A program made the translations under genes and the position numbers. Below the pieces are notes generated by a model. It did no database searches, had not been told where the DNA came from, and saw nothing but the letters and a program-made list of their open reading frames with translations. Of a stretch of 64,000 bases of DNA, positions 1 to 10,376 are shown in pieces (position 1 is the first letter of the stretch; each line of letters starts with the position of its first letter). Source of the stretch: Botryosphaeria dothidea (lineage: Eukaryota > Ascomycota > Dothideomycetes > Botryosphaeriales > Botryosphaeriaceae); the NCBI GenBank assembly GCA_011503125.2, contig WWBZ02000001.1, forward strand, positions 1,178,001 through 1,242,000, read 5' to 3'.

Positions 1-412
1 TCCCCCTGCTTGCTTCCACCAATCTCTTCGTTGCTAGCACTGCTCATCCCCTGCCTTCGCCACTATTGTATGCTGTCGGCACAAACGCTCCTTTCTGCTC
101 TGCTAGAGAACCAACAACACCTCTTCGATATGGACGGGTATCTTTTGCGTCTCTTCCATGCGCATTCCGTGGACGTAACATTCGTGAAAACCCAGTATTG
201 ACCCTCAGCCATTGGAATTACGCCAAAGTGAAAAAGACAAGTAGCCAATCTGCAAAAAAGTACAGCGCGCAAGAAAAGAAAAAGAAAAGAAAGGGAGAGC
301 AAACAATACAAGTGCAGAAAGCAATGGTTGAAACACAGGACCTCATGCAATTACAGCCGTTCAAATTCGTGGGGTCGACGTGACGGTGTTGTTCTAATCG
401 GTCATGTTCTTT
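1..412. other. Non-coding stretch at the window edge
   Basis: No convincing gene. The short open frames here are mutually overlapping and show no family motif. Positions 236-320 are purine-rich. The stretch probably holds the 3' untranslated region of the coiled-coil gene that ends at 413. Confidence 0.5.
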
Positions 413-1816
413 TTACTCTTCGTTAAAGTCGTCGTACATGTCGACACCGGTAACCTCGGAGAGGGCGTCCCAGATGCTCTTGCGAGGGTCATCCAGAAGG
501 CTCTTGGAGATGGAGAATTGCTTCGGTCCAGAGCGCCAGAAGCTGGAGAGCAAGCTCATCCTGGGTTGAGCCAGTGCAGGCTTTTGCTCCTCTGCATTGC
601 TAGGACCCTGCCCAGGCTCCTGCTCGACCTTGGTCTCGGAGGAAAGACCTGCGTCAGTGTCCTCAGCAGACTCTTCAAGCTTCTTGGTGGGCTCTTCAAG
701 CTTCTCGGCAGGCTCTTCAGGCTTCTCTGTGGGTGCCTCCTCGATGGGAGCAAGTGATAAAGACGAAGCGGCCGGGAAAGGATCGCTAGAACCCCTCGCG
801 TGAAGGCCTGGCACATTCCGGGAATGGCGTGAAGACTTCGGCTTCAATTTGCCGTCCTCCAGATTCAAGAATGCCGAGATGTCGGCGGCGAGCTGGTGGG
901 CTTCGCCGAGGAGGTTGGGGTCGACATTGCCGGAGAACTTCTCCCTACGCTCGCGGAACTTTTCATCCATTTCATGCCACTCGTCGGTCCAATGCTCCAT
1001 GCTCTCCTTCAGGACGTCGCTGTTGTCTTCGCCGAGATGCAAGGCGGACTTGACCTCGATGGCCATGAGTTGGAGCTTGAGCGACATGAGCTCGGTGAAG
1101 TCGGATTGCAGGTCGGTGCGCAGGGAATGGTTCTGGGTGCGCACAGATTCGATCTTGGAGCGCAGAGCGGAGACTTGGGCTTGGAGTATGTCGTTTTGGG
1201 AGCGTAGAGCCTTGTTCTCGGACTTGAGGGCGTCATTCTGATTCTGAACCTTGGTCATGTCGGCTATGAGACCGGACTGGTGGTCCTTTGATGAGTTAGG
1301 GTGTTTCGCGCAAGTGGACTGGGTCGCTCTTACCTTCATCTCTAGAAAGCCCTCGCGCAGCTCCATGGACATCTTGATCAGGGTGCTGTACACATCCTCC
1401 AACTCCTCGTCGGCAATGACATCTTCTGGGAAACCCTTGGAAACATGCTCACGGGGAAGGTCCGCAACACTTTTGTCGTCCTCGACGAAGAGACCGGAAT
1501 CTTCCAGGTCTGCCGGCTGGCGAGTCTGGGTGTCCGGGACGGCGAAGAGAGCGTAGATGTTGTCCAGGGCGCCCTGAACATGGTGAGCGACCGGCTCGAC
1601 AGGCTCTTCGCGGGTGATCTGGACGGCCAGCTGCGACAGACGGTTGAGCAGCGCGCTTTGGGTCTTGGAGGCTTGCTGCGGGCCGCCGGAGAAGGTGCTG
1701 TCGGAGTAATAGTCGGAGAAAGGCGAGTCGTGAAGGATGGTGCGGCCAGGCGGCGTGGTGGGACGGTCGCCGTGGGTCGCCATGACGGCGGGTTGTTTGG
1801 GTGTTCTGGAGCGCAA
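413..1816 (-). CDS. Conserved coiled-coil protein of unknown function
   Basis: I do not recognise the function. The frame is open for 467 codons, but a 57-nt GTAAGA...CAG segment (1277-1333) with a CTAAC branch motif looks like an in-frame intron, giving 448 aa from the ATG at 1816. A second ATG at 1783 (MATHGDRP) would give 437 aa and is the better start, because the extra residues look like leader. The N-terminal third is Ser/Pro-rich and polar. Residues about 165-290 have a strong heptad pattern rich in Q, N, L and S (for example ALKSENKALRSQN), typical of a long coiled coil. Near the C-terminus an eight-residue acidic/lysine unit (EEPAEKLE, EEPTKKLE) is repeated about three times. There is no signal peptide or membrane segment, so it is probably cytoplasmic, cytoskeletal or nuclear scaffold. 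It diverges from trpE across about 485 bp. Confidence 0.75.
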   Translation of the reverse strand: MRSRTPKQPAVMATHGDRPTTPPGRTILHDSPFSDYYSDSTFSGGPQQASKTQSALLNRLSQLAVQITREEPVEPVAHHVQGALDNIYALFAVPDTQTRQPADLEDSGLFVEDDKSVADLPREHVSKGFPEDVIADEELEDVYSTLIKMSMELREGFLEMKVRATQSTCAKHPNSSKDHQSGLIADMTKVQNQNDALKSENKALRSQNDILQAQVSALRSKIESVRTQNHSLRTDLQSDFTELMSLKLQLMAIEVKSALHLGEDNSDVLKESMEHWTDEWHEMDEKFRERREKFSGNVDPNLLGEAHQLAADISAFLNLEDGKLKPKSSRHSRNVPGLHARGSSDPFPAASSLSLAPIEEAPTEKPEEPAEKLEEPTKKLEESAEDTDAGLSSETKVEQEPGQGPSNAEEQKPALAQPRMSLLSSFWRSGPKQFSISKSLLDDPRKSIWDALSEVTGVDMYDDFNEE

Positions 1817-2301
1817 GAGCGGCGGTTGGTAGGCGGAAGAGGTGGTAGAGTTGGTAGAAGGGGCGAGAGCGTGCTTTTCAGAAGTTGGTGGAGACGAAGG
1901 CCCGGGCGCGCGTGTCTAGCTGGCACACGACAAACTGCCGCCCATTGTCCGTGTCACCGCGGCCGGTGGAAGCGGCGCGTTGATGCGGGCAGGCAGCGGT
2001 TTTGCGAGGCGGGCAAGCAGCGGGCGCAGGGCTGACAGCGAGACGAGACGAGTAAAGCAAGGTCACAAGCCAGCCGCGAACGCCAGCCCCGCCAAAATCA
2101 AAACACGCGCCAAGCCGCGCGCTGACTGGCCCTGCCAGCCCGCCCGCTGACATCAAGCGAGCTTCTCCCGAGGGAAATTGTCGCGTCGCTGACGATGACT
2201 GAACTGTTTCTCGCGTTTCTACCGCCATTGCTGCTGCTCCTCCACCGCAATCCGCCGAAACCCCTCGTCTCCCCTTGTTGTCCAGGTCTAGCTCCTTCAT
2301 C
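1817..2301. promoter_or_regulatory. Divergent intergenic promoter region
   Basis: This 485-bp region separates two divergent genes, the coiled-coil protein (-) and trpE (+), and must hold both promoters and 5' UTRs. It is GC-rich, and I see no clear TATA box on either strand. Open frames inside it look like random GC-rich shadows. Confidence 0.55.
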
Positions 2302-4563
2302 ATGGCGTCGCGGGTGAGCTGTCCCCCTGATTTTCCAATTCTGGTGCCTATGGCGGGGCTTATCCATGCATCCCACATCTGCGTCCACGCTTGCTATGGC
2401 AACAGCTTACAGCTCACCACCGGCTGTGGGTACACGTGCGTCCTGGATCGATGAGCCTCTGCCAAAATCACTCGCAAACCCGCTCGCTCCGGGCCGCTCC
2501 GCCGCATCAAGCATGCTGACCGTATTTCCAGCTAGGCATTGAGCCGTCCCTTGACACAGTGCGCGAAGTGCTGTCGTCCTACGTGAACACGCCCAACCCA
2601 CCCAATCTCGTCCCCGTGTGCTCCTCCATTTCCGCCGAGTTCCTGACTCCCTCCTCCATCTACCTCAAAATCGCCCATAAGTCAGTGAGTCGTGGCCACA
2701 GACACCGGTTAGCATATACTGAGAGCGTGCAAGGTCGAAGCTGTCGTTCCTCTTTGAGAGCGCCGCCACAACCGAGACGATAGGCAGATACAGCTTTGTT
2801 GGTGCAGGTTCGTATTGAAGCTCTGCGCAAGCTCCTTGCTTCTGACTCAGCCGACAGAGCCCCGCAGCGTCCTGAAGACCGGCTCCGGCCATGGCCCTGA
2901 GTGTGACCCCCTACCACTCCTCGAGAAGGAGCTGGCCAAGTCCCGCGTTGCCGCCGTACCAACCCTGAAGCTTCCGCCATTGACCGGGGGCGCCATTGGC
3001 TACGTCGGCTATGACTGCGTAAAATACTTTGAACCCAAGACCAGGCGAGACATGAACGATGTGCTGAAGGTGCCGGAGGGCTTCTTCATGTTGTTTGACA
3101 CCATAGTTGCCTTTGATCACTTTTTCCAAGTCGTCAAGGTCATCACCTACATGAAGGTCCCCGAGAACTTGGAGAACTTGGAGAGCGCATACAACGACGC
3201 ACAGTCGGTGGTCCAGGAAACAATTGCAAAGCTAAAGAGCGACGACTTGCCCTTGCCTGTGCAGCCACCGATTGAGTTGGATAGGGAGTACAAATCAAAC
3301 ATCGGACGGGAGGGATACGAAGGCCACGTCAACAAGTTGAAGGAGCATATCGCAGTCGGTGATATTATCCAATGCGTTCCGAGTCAGCGCTTTTCGAGAC
3401 CGACCTCGTTACATCCCTTCAACATTTACCGTCACCTGCGCACCGTAAATCCGTCGCCGTACCTCTTCTATCTCGAATGCGAAGATTTTCAGATAATTGG
3501 TGCAAGCCCGGAGTTGTTGGTGAAGGCTGACCAGGGCCGCATCATCACCCATCCCATCGCCGGCACAGTCAAGCGTGGAAAGACCATGGAAGAGGATGAG
3601 CGGTTAGCGGAAGAGCTGCGGAGTTCGCTAAAGGATAGGGCTGAGCATGTTATGCTTGTCGACCTCGCACGAAATGACGTTAATAGGGTTTGCGACCCAC
3701 TCTCCACCCGTGTCGATCGCTTGATGGTGGTCCAGAAGTTCTCGCACGTCCAGCATCTTGTATCGGAGGTGTCTGGTGTGCTGCGTTCTGGCAAGACACG
3801 CTTCGATGCGTTTAGATCGATCTTCCCGGCTGGAACCGTCAGCGGTGCACCTAAGGTGCGTGCAATGGAATTGATTGCCGAGTTGGAGAAGGAAAAGAGA
3901 GGGGTGTACGCCGGAGCCGTCGGTTACTTTGGCTACGGCAGTGTCAATCCGAACGGCGAGGAGGAAGAGGGTGCCATGGACACGGTAAGTGGAATGTCAT
4001 CTTCCAAAAGTCATTCCCATTCCATCCCATGGACAAACATGCACACCAGCACCTTGAAGCCGATACCGCACGTGTTTGTTTGCAGAGTAGCGCGAGAAAG
4101 TTACTGCACAGGGGAATTCGAAGCCTTCAGCTGTCTGGAATTGTCTCGGCCTTCTTTTGCCGCATACGTCTGAACGACTGCTTCAACTCCTCATGTGCTT
4201 TTACAATCTCGATGCTACTATGCTTTCAAGTGTGCGACGAGGATATCTTCTTAAATATGCTTTTATTGGGGACGGAATGGGTGATGGCCGTCTGCAGCTT
4301 TGAATACTAACAAAAGACAGTGCATTGCGCTGCGCACGATGATGACCAAGGACGGAGTGGCATATCTCCAGGCAGGTGGAGGCATTGTATTCGATTCAGA
4401 CCCGTACGACGAGTGGGTGGAGACAATGAACAAGCTGGGGGCAAACATGCAGTGCATCACATCGGCGGAAAAGAAACATCTGGCGGAGCAACAGGCAGCC
4501 AAGCAGGGCCAGGCGAGCGGACAGGACGGAGGGCGGGCGCACATCGATCTTGCGGCGGGCTAG
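2302..4563 (+). CDS. trpE: Anthranilate synthase component I
   Basis: Converts chorismate plus ammonia (from the glutamine amidotransferase partner) to anthranilate, the first step of tryptophan synthesis. The inferred model has five exons: 2302-2313, 2532-2680, 2734-2807, 2858-3984 and 4321-4563, giving 534 aa, the usual family length. The first exon encodes only MASR; the in-frame joins give SLDTVREVL and [17 protein letters not shown]. The N-terminal domain carries [10 protein letters not shown], whose Ser (about residue 63) lies at the tryptophan feedback site known in the family. The chorismate-binding domain shows [26 protein letters not shown] and [15 protein letters not shown], and the last exon gives CIALRTMM and [12 protein letters not shown]. 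Intron 2 uses a GTCAGT donor, and the last intron is long (336 bp). The C-terminal 30 residues are a variable Ala/Gln-rich tail. The family assignment is secure; the 12-nt first exon is inference. Confidence 0.95.
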
Positions 4564-5610
4564 ATGCAATGCTCGGCTACGTGTCGGGCTGTAGCGGGGA
4601 GGCAGATTAATCAAGCTCGTCGTGCAGCTCGCCGGACGCGGGAAGTGATGCAATTGAATTGGGAAAGGCGCGGCGCATGCCGGGAAGTCTCCGCCGCGCG
4701 CGTCTGGCACGTTGACGGCCTGGCCAATATAGCCGGGACCGTCGATAGGCCGCGATAGAGCCGCGAGGGGCCCTGGTCGAGCTGAAGGACGAGGACGGCG
4801 GCGCGCTCGACTCAGTCTTTCGGTGGAGGCTGGGCCATGCGGGTGGAGTTGGCGGTGGCTGGTGACGACGCCACACCACCGGCACACGGCAGGACGAGCA
4901 TCGGGCGAAACAGCGTGGGCTGCCGTGACACGCCCCTCCGCTTGGAAGCTGTTGTTTGTGCAACGGCGCATATGTTGACTTCATTTCCCCTCTGGCGACA
5001 CACGATCGGTGGTGTGAGGTGAGGTTCCCATGTCTTCGCGATGGAGAGGGCGGTCGATGACGACTTGGGGCTCGCTCGAGCTGCGCTGGAGCGCGCGCGG
5101 GCGGGCGATCAGAGGAACATCATAGCGTCGCCCAGCAACGCGCGACGATGATGACGGCGAGCGATGCCCTGGCATTGGGGCGCTGGCGAGTGCCTGCCTT
5201 GGACGCACCCGTGCTAGCGGCCCAGACTACCCGCGCCCAGCAGGTGCGGACGAGCTGTGCACCAGATCGGCGCAGGGGCCGGTGATGGCCTGAGCGCCAG
5301 CCTGACTTCACGCGCGTTGGGTGCTGCTGCCACTTGCGAAAACAAGATTGAAGCAGCGGAGATGAGGGCAAGCGCAAAAGTGACTCTGCCGCGAAGCTGC
5401 AGCTGCCCGCCGCTCACATATAAGCCCCTGCCCACAGCATCCCAGCCAACCCTTTTTCCTTCCCTCACCACCATCCTCTACATAACCAGCCTCCATCACC
5501 TCGATTTCTCTACGAGCATCCTCTAGCAAGCATCCTACTGCCTGTTCTCCCTGCTCTCACCGACCCACCGCCAATCACCCAATCTACCTCGTCAACCTCA
5601 CCCAGTCAAA
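4564..5610. other. Intergenic region, trpE to CFEM gene
   Basis: About 1 kb without a supportable gene. Several overlapping GC-rich open frames occur on both strands but none shows a family motif. The distal 200 bp form the CFEM gene promoter: a TATA-like element followed by a pyrimidine-rich tract up to the ATG. Confidence 0.6.
5417..5610 (+). promoter_or_regulatory. Core promoter and leader of the CFEM gene
   Basis: CATATAAG at 5417-5424 is a TATA-like element about 190 bp before the ATG at 5611. It is followed by a strongly pyrimidine-rich, CA-containing leader (about 5450-5600: TTTTTCCTTCCCTCACC and similar). TATA plus CT-rich leader is typical of highly expressed filamentous-fungal genes. 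The transcription start is not visible directly. Confidence 0.6.
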
Positions 5611-6605
5611 ATGAAGTCCTTTGCTGTCCTCGCCCTCGGCGCTACCATGGCAATGGCCCAGTCGGTCTCCGACCTGCCCCAGTGCGGTGTATGTGCTCAT
5701 GTCCTTCCAATTTGTACCAATGATTGTTTTCTAATGCTCAACTGCAGCAAACCTGCATCAGCAACATGCTGGCCATTGCCACCAACGACTTCGGCTGTAC
5801 CCAGGGTGACGTTGTCTGCTACTGCAACAACGCCGACTTCGGCTACGGTGTCCGTGACTGCGCCAACGAGGCCTGCGGTAGCGAGCAGGCTGCCTCTGTC
5901 ATTGCCTACGGCACCAACTACTGCGCGGGTAAGTAGATCTCATCGCAATTGGCGCTTCTGTGAAACTGACTCCGCCCAGGCGCCCTCTCCAGCGCCAGTG
6001 GTTCGGCCACCGCCTCCACCGCCTCTGCCTCTGGTGCCAGTGTTCTGTCATCCGCTGCCTCTGGCGCCAGCGCTACGGCCACCGGCACTGAGGGTAGCGG
6101 CAACAGCACTGAGTCTGGTTCTGGTTCTGGTGCTGGTGCGTCGAGCACTCCCTACACCACCCAGCCTCTGGTCGCGACCGTCTCGGCTTCTGACACCACC
6201 TACGCCACTACGACCGGCCAGTCTACCCTGTACACTGCTGTCGGCGGTGCTGCTGCTTCCGCTAGCGAGAGCGGTGCCAACGCCACCGAGAGCGCTGGCA
6301 GTGCTGCCTCCTCTGCTACCGACAGCGCCGGCTCTGCCGCTTCGTCTGCTACTGAGTCTGCTTCTGGCGCTGCCAGCTCTGCCGTCGAGTCTGCCAGCTC
6401 CGCCGCTTCTGGCGCTGCCTCCAGCGCTGTAAGTTTTTCCTCTGCATCCAAGCTCTTCATAAACAACAAAAACTAATATGATCTGTAGGCTTCCGGCGCC
6501 TCCGGTGCTGCCTCTTCTGCGAGCTCTGCGGCCGGTGCTGCCCCCATGAAGACTGCCGCCCCGATGCTTGGTGCCGCCGGCATGGCGCTTCTGTTCGCTC
6601 TGTAA
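5611..6605 (+). CDS. GPI-anchored CFEM-domain cell-wall protein
   Basis: A small secreted surface protein of the CFEM family, whose members bind haem or act at the cell wall or host interface. Exons 5611-5688, 5748-5928, 5980-6428 and 6489-6605 give 274 aa. Residues 1-16 are a signal peptide (MKSFAVLALGATMAMA). Residues about 20-85 hold the CFEM domain with all eight cysteines, including CTQGDVVCYC and RDCANEAC. The rest to about residue 245 is a Ser/Ala/Thr/Gly-rich stalk with NST and NAT glycosylation sites and repeats such as ATESAGSAASSATDSAGS. The C-terminus ends in a small-residue site and a hydrophobic tail (APMLGAAGMALLFAL), as expected for GPI attachment. All three introns are 51-60 bp. 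Whether it binds haem or acts as an effector cannot be read from sequence. Confidence 0.9.
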
Positions 6606-8917
6606 GGAGTCGAGACATCATCTGGGGATCAGGCTTAATGGAATGGGCGAAGGTTTAATGAGGGATGCTTTTTCGGATTAGGATACATAACACGCGCAGG
6701 GCGGGCGGAACGGAAGGGTCATTCTTCGGTTCCAATATTCATCCCCCTGTCTTTCTTTTTCTTACTGCCCATCACGATACCCGACGACAGTACGCATGAG
6801 ATGAGCGACGACAAATAGGTCTAAGGTAGATTCACACCTGAATAATACAAAGCCGTAATGGCTTTAGCTTCAACCTTGTTCCCTGCCCTTAATCTGTTCG
6901 CGAAAACACAAACGCGGCAATGTGCATGCTTCCGACGGGGTTACGGGTGGTCGCACAGGGAGGCGATGGGATGCCATGGCATCATGATGATTCTACCATG
7001 GGCCCACGAGGCAAGTGTGTTCCAGAAACATGGCAGTCCGCGACCGCTTGGCTTCAGACGTGGACAACTCAAAAGCCTCTGCGGAGGGCGGCAGGAGGGG
7101 TTGGACGTCGAAGAAGAGCAGGATTCTTTGCAGATCCACACCGGCTGACGTTTCCCCACATTTTGGTAGGTGCCGGCCTCCCGAAGTGCGCCCACCGCAT
7201 CTCAGCACACGCGGCGCATGCAAGCCAGAGTTTCTTTTGTGGTTCTGAGTTTTTGAGTCCGAGCGGGCTGGCGACGTCATCGTCATCATCATCGTAAGAG
7301 GGATAAACGGGCATTGGGCTCTGAGAGGGTCTCTTTCGCTCCCCCGATGGGACACATGCAAGGGCGACAATTTTCCTCTGCGGAGTACACGTGTGGCGCA
7401 GTCAGTTCCGGACTGGATCTTGGTCGGGCGCTTCCGATACCCGGCTAGGCTCTCTGTTTCCAGTCGTGCCTGCCTTGTCTTTCCTGCCTACCTGTCTGCC
7501 TGCCAGCCACCATTTGTGCCCCCCCATGCATGCGCCTCATCATGCGAGATCCAGTTGCGCGTGCGTACGAGGCTGGTCTCAAAAAAAAAAAAAAAAACAG
7601 GTGTTGCCATGGGAGCGCAACGATTGCACGCGCGCATAGTTTTGCAAAACACCCCCTCCGGACGTGAACGCCATCATTTACACCCGGGGCGAATGGAATG
7701 ATTCAAGCACTCATGCCTCTCCGTTTGTCTAATCTCATTGCCGTCGCGATGTCTAAGCGAGAGTGAAACGGCAATGGGGGGACAGCAACAGGCGACAAGC
7801 ATCGTGGCGCGCGCTCTGGGGAGATTTCACCCGTTGACCGTGGAGAAAGGACGAAAGGGTAGGCCCTTGGTCCGCGCGCAGCGGCATTCGCTCTCAGGGA
7901 ACACCCACGTTCGTCAGTGGCGGCTTTGCAAGAGCCCAACATCTCGGCTTCACCGATCAGTGGAAAAAAAAAAACACTTTCGAATCTCCACGGCGCGCAG
8001 GTCACACCCCTAGGCGTCCCATCAGAAGCGCGATCTGGTGGTCCGTTCGCCTGAGAATCAGCTGGCTTGGGAACCGGTGCCGGATAGTGGGGAAGCAGGG
8101 CAGTCGCCGAGCGGAGCTATTACCACGCCGACGATTTGAGAGGAACAGGGAAATTGGCATGGTCAAAGCGGTGTGTCCTTATGTCCAGCTCGATTTTTCT
8201 CTTTTCATTCGAGATTGCAATGTTTGTGGCGCAGAGATCTGGAACAACACGTGCATCGATGCGCGCCATTTGACAAGTGAGAAATAGTCAGGACCTTCGT
8301 CGCGCCCGCGCCGCCCGCCGTCGTTTTGAACCGGGTAAAGAGAGAAGAGATGCGTGGCGGAGAAGGATACGTCAGGGCGGGAACAAACGGTCAATAGCTT
8401 GAGAAGTGTACATTGACCAATGGCGGTGCACGGACGGGCGATGGTTTGTTGATTGCGGTTAATGCGCGCTGGACCAATGGATTGTGTAGATCGCGGGTGA
8501 CGGGAAGGATTGTGATGATGGGAGAGGCTGGGTGGTTGTCTTAGCGCCGCGTCCGCTATCGCACGATGGTGGAGAATCTTATTCGAGCGCATGTTTGCAT
8601 GGTATAATAAAAATCGAGAAGGCTTACCCCAGCCTTCGTCTCTTTCCGAGCCGGAGATGAGGCTTGTTCTGGAGTGTCGGACCGGCGCAAAGCTTCTGCG
8701 AGCTAATTCTTTGGTGCCGACGGACGGGTGTTCATCAGCTGAGGCCAAGACGATGGACACCAGGAACTTCGAGATCGCGACGGATTTCACGACTCGCTAC
8801 AGAACGATACCTCGGTACTTGTGCCGGGAAGAAGACGGCTCGGGGAGAGCGGCTTTTGTACAGTATGTTACAAGGATCTTGCTTTTCTACAGAGGACGCT
8901 GCCGCCCGTTATCTTCT
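6606..8917. other. Gene-free interval between CFEM gene and COX11
   Basis: About 2.3 kb. I see no open frame with family motifs on either strand; the longest, a 203-codon frame on the minus strand (8179-8790), has no recognisable domain. It contains the CFEM 3' UTR, a homopolymer of 17 A at 7581-7597 and a shorter A-run near 7962-7973. Confidence 0.5.
7581..7597 (+). repeat. Poly(A) homopolymer, 17 nt
   Basis: An uninterrupted run of 17 A in a GC-balanced context. There is no visible target-site duplication or upstream ORF to suggest a retroposed copy, so it is simple-sequence slippage. Confidence 0.85.
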
Positions 8918-9905
8918 CTACGCCGCCACCGGTGTCAAATGGCCGTTCTTATCATACTTCGCCTCTGTTAATTGCAGATTAGCACAGGAACCGGGTCAGC
9001 GGTGCAGCATGCATTGATCGGCTTACTGAAGAAGGTATAGTTCAGAGTGATGGTGTCAATGCCTTTCATGTTAATATCTTCCACAAAGGCCGGGTCGATG
9101 TAGAAAAAGACGGGCATATCAACAGTCTCGCCCTTATTCAACCGCTGCTCTTCGAAACAGAAGCACTGGATCTTGCTGAAGTATGGTGCTACCTGCCCAG
9201 GCGTCACGCTGTACGTTGCAACGCCGATGATGTCGTCGTCGCTCGTATTGGTTGCGGTGTAGAAGGCAAGCGCAGTCTCGCCCGGCAGCACCCGCACCTC
9301 GCGTTGCTGCGGCACAAACTTCCATGGCAGCACGTCTGATACCGATCCGTTGAATGTGATGCGCAGTCGTCGCGAGGAGGTGACGGGTTTGAGTCGCTCC
9401 GCGGGGTCGCCGTCGAGGGAAGCGTGCGCAGCGGACTTGATGGGCTGACCACCCCAGCCGGTGGTTTGGCAAATCTGGGGCACACGGCGGTGTCAGACAA
9501 ATGTCATTGGATCACGAAAGGGGTCTCTGTATACCATCTTGTACATTGGCACCGAGCCGTACGAGAGGGCGACGGTACCGAGGATTATGCTAAGGGTGTA
9601 GTATCTGCGGTCGAGCCATGGTCAGTCAAACTGTCCCAGAGGGCCCAATTGCTGGAACCTTACGAAGTAGACCGGTTCTTGCTCTTGTATGATTCACGCA
9701 GCTGCTCCATCGTGGGAGCGACGTTCTGGGAGGCATTCTGCGAAGTGTTCTGGGCAGGCTTGCTGGTGCTATTGATATTTCGGCGAGGCGGGTGGCGCGG
9801 TGCGAAAGAACGGCGAGTTGCTCGCGCGCAGGAACTGCATATCCAAGACTCGGAGGCGGGCGTCCGCCGTACGAAGGCGCGTAGCAGCGACGAGGGCGTG
9901 TTCAT
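8918..9905 (-). CDS. COX11: Cytochrome c oxidase assembly protein COX11
   Basis: A copper chaperone of the mitochondrial inner membrane that helps deliver copper to the CuB site of cytochrome oxidase subunit 1. Four exons read on the minus strand (9905-9664, 9604-9535, 9474-9027, 8964-8918) give 268 aa. Residues 1-45 are Arg/Ser-rich with no acidic run, a mitochondrial presequence. Residues about 82-104 are the single membrane span (SIILGTVALSYGSVPMYKM). The soluble domain begins ICQTTGWGGQPI and carries the copper-binding C-F-C motif (IQCFCFEE, Cys208 and Cys210). The last exon was missed by simple ORF reading: a GTAAGC donor after YTFF joins KAKYDKNGHLTPVAA, matching the conserved fungal C-terminus. 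Without that splice the protein would end in an unrelated tail. Confidence 0.95.
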
Positions 9906-10376
9906 GGTGGTTGCGTGTGCGGTAGCAAAGTTGCTGCTGTCTCGGTGGTGAGATGCACGATGCGGACCCTCAGAACGCTAGCTCTGCAGGGTAAAGGATC
10001 TTATCTGATCGCTGAACATGCCGGCTGCCCCACACTGCCAACCATCTCACATATTACAATACAACAACTTGGATACCCTCGATTCACATTTCACACCGGC
10101 GTAGTCAGTCTAGGGCGAGCATCCTCGTCAATAATGAAATAGCTGGCTATTCCTGCCACTCTCCCAGAAGCTGAAGCACTTGCCCAGAAGCCGTCATCAA
10201 TCCTTTGAATAAGTCGACCGCGTGGGGAGTTGAAGCATCCATTAGGATGACAATGTTCAGCAGAGTTCATTGCTTTTGTTTTCAGACGAATGCTTGCACT
10301 CCGGACGGTATATACATGTCAAAATATGTAGGACACCAACCTCATGCTCTAAAGGTCAGGCACCCTCGGGCATGCC
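9906..10376. other. COX11 upstream region
   Basis: A 471-bp spacer between two minus-strand genes. It should hold the COX11 promoter and the 3' UTR of the upstream regulator. No gene or clear TATA element seen. Confidence 0.5.

Noticed and set aside
7390..7480. A-box-like TGGCGCAGTCAG suggesting a tRNA gene
   Set aside because: No matching B box (GGTTCGANTCC) within a suitable distance and no foldable acceptor stem.
7561..7620. 17-A run as the tail of a retroposed element
   Set aside because: No target-site duplication and no upstream reverse-transcriptase or SINE-like sequence.
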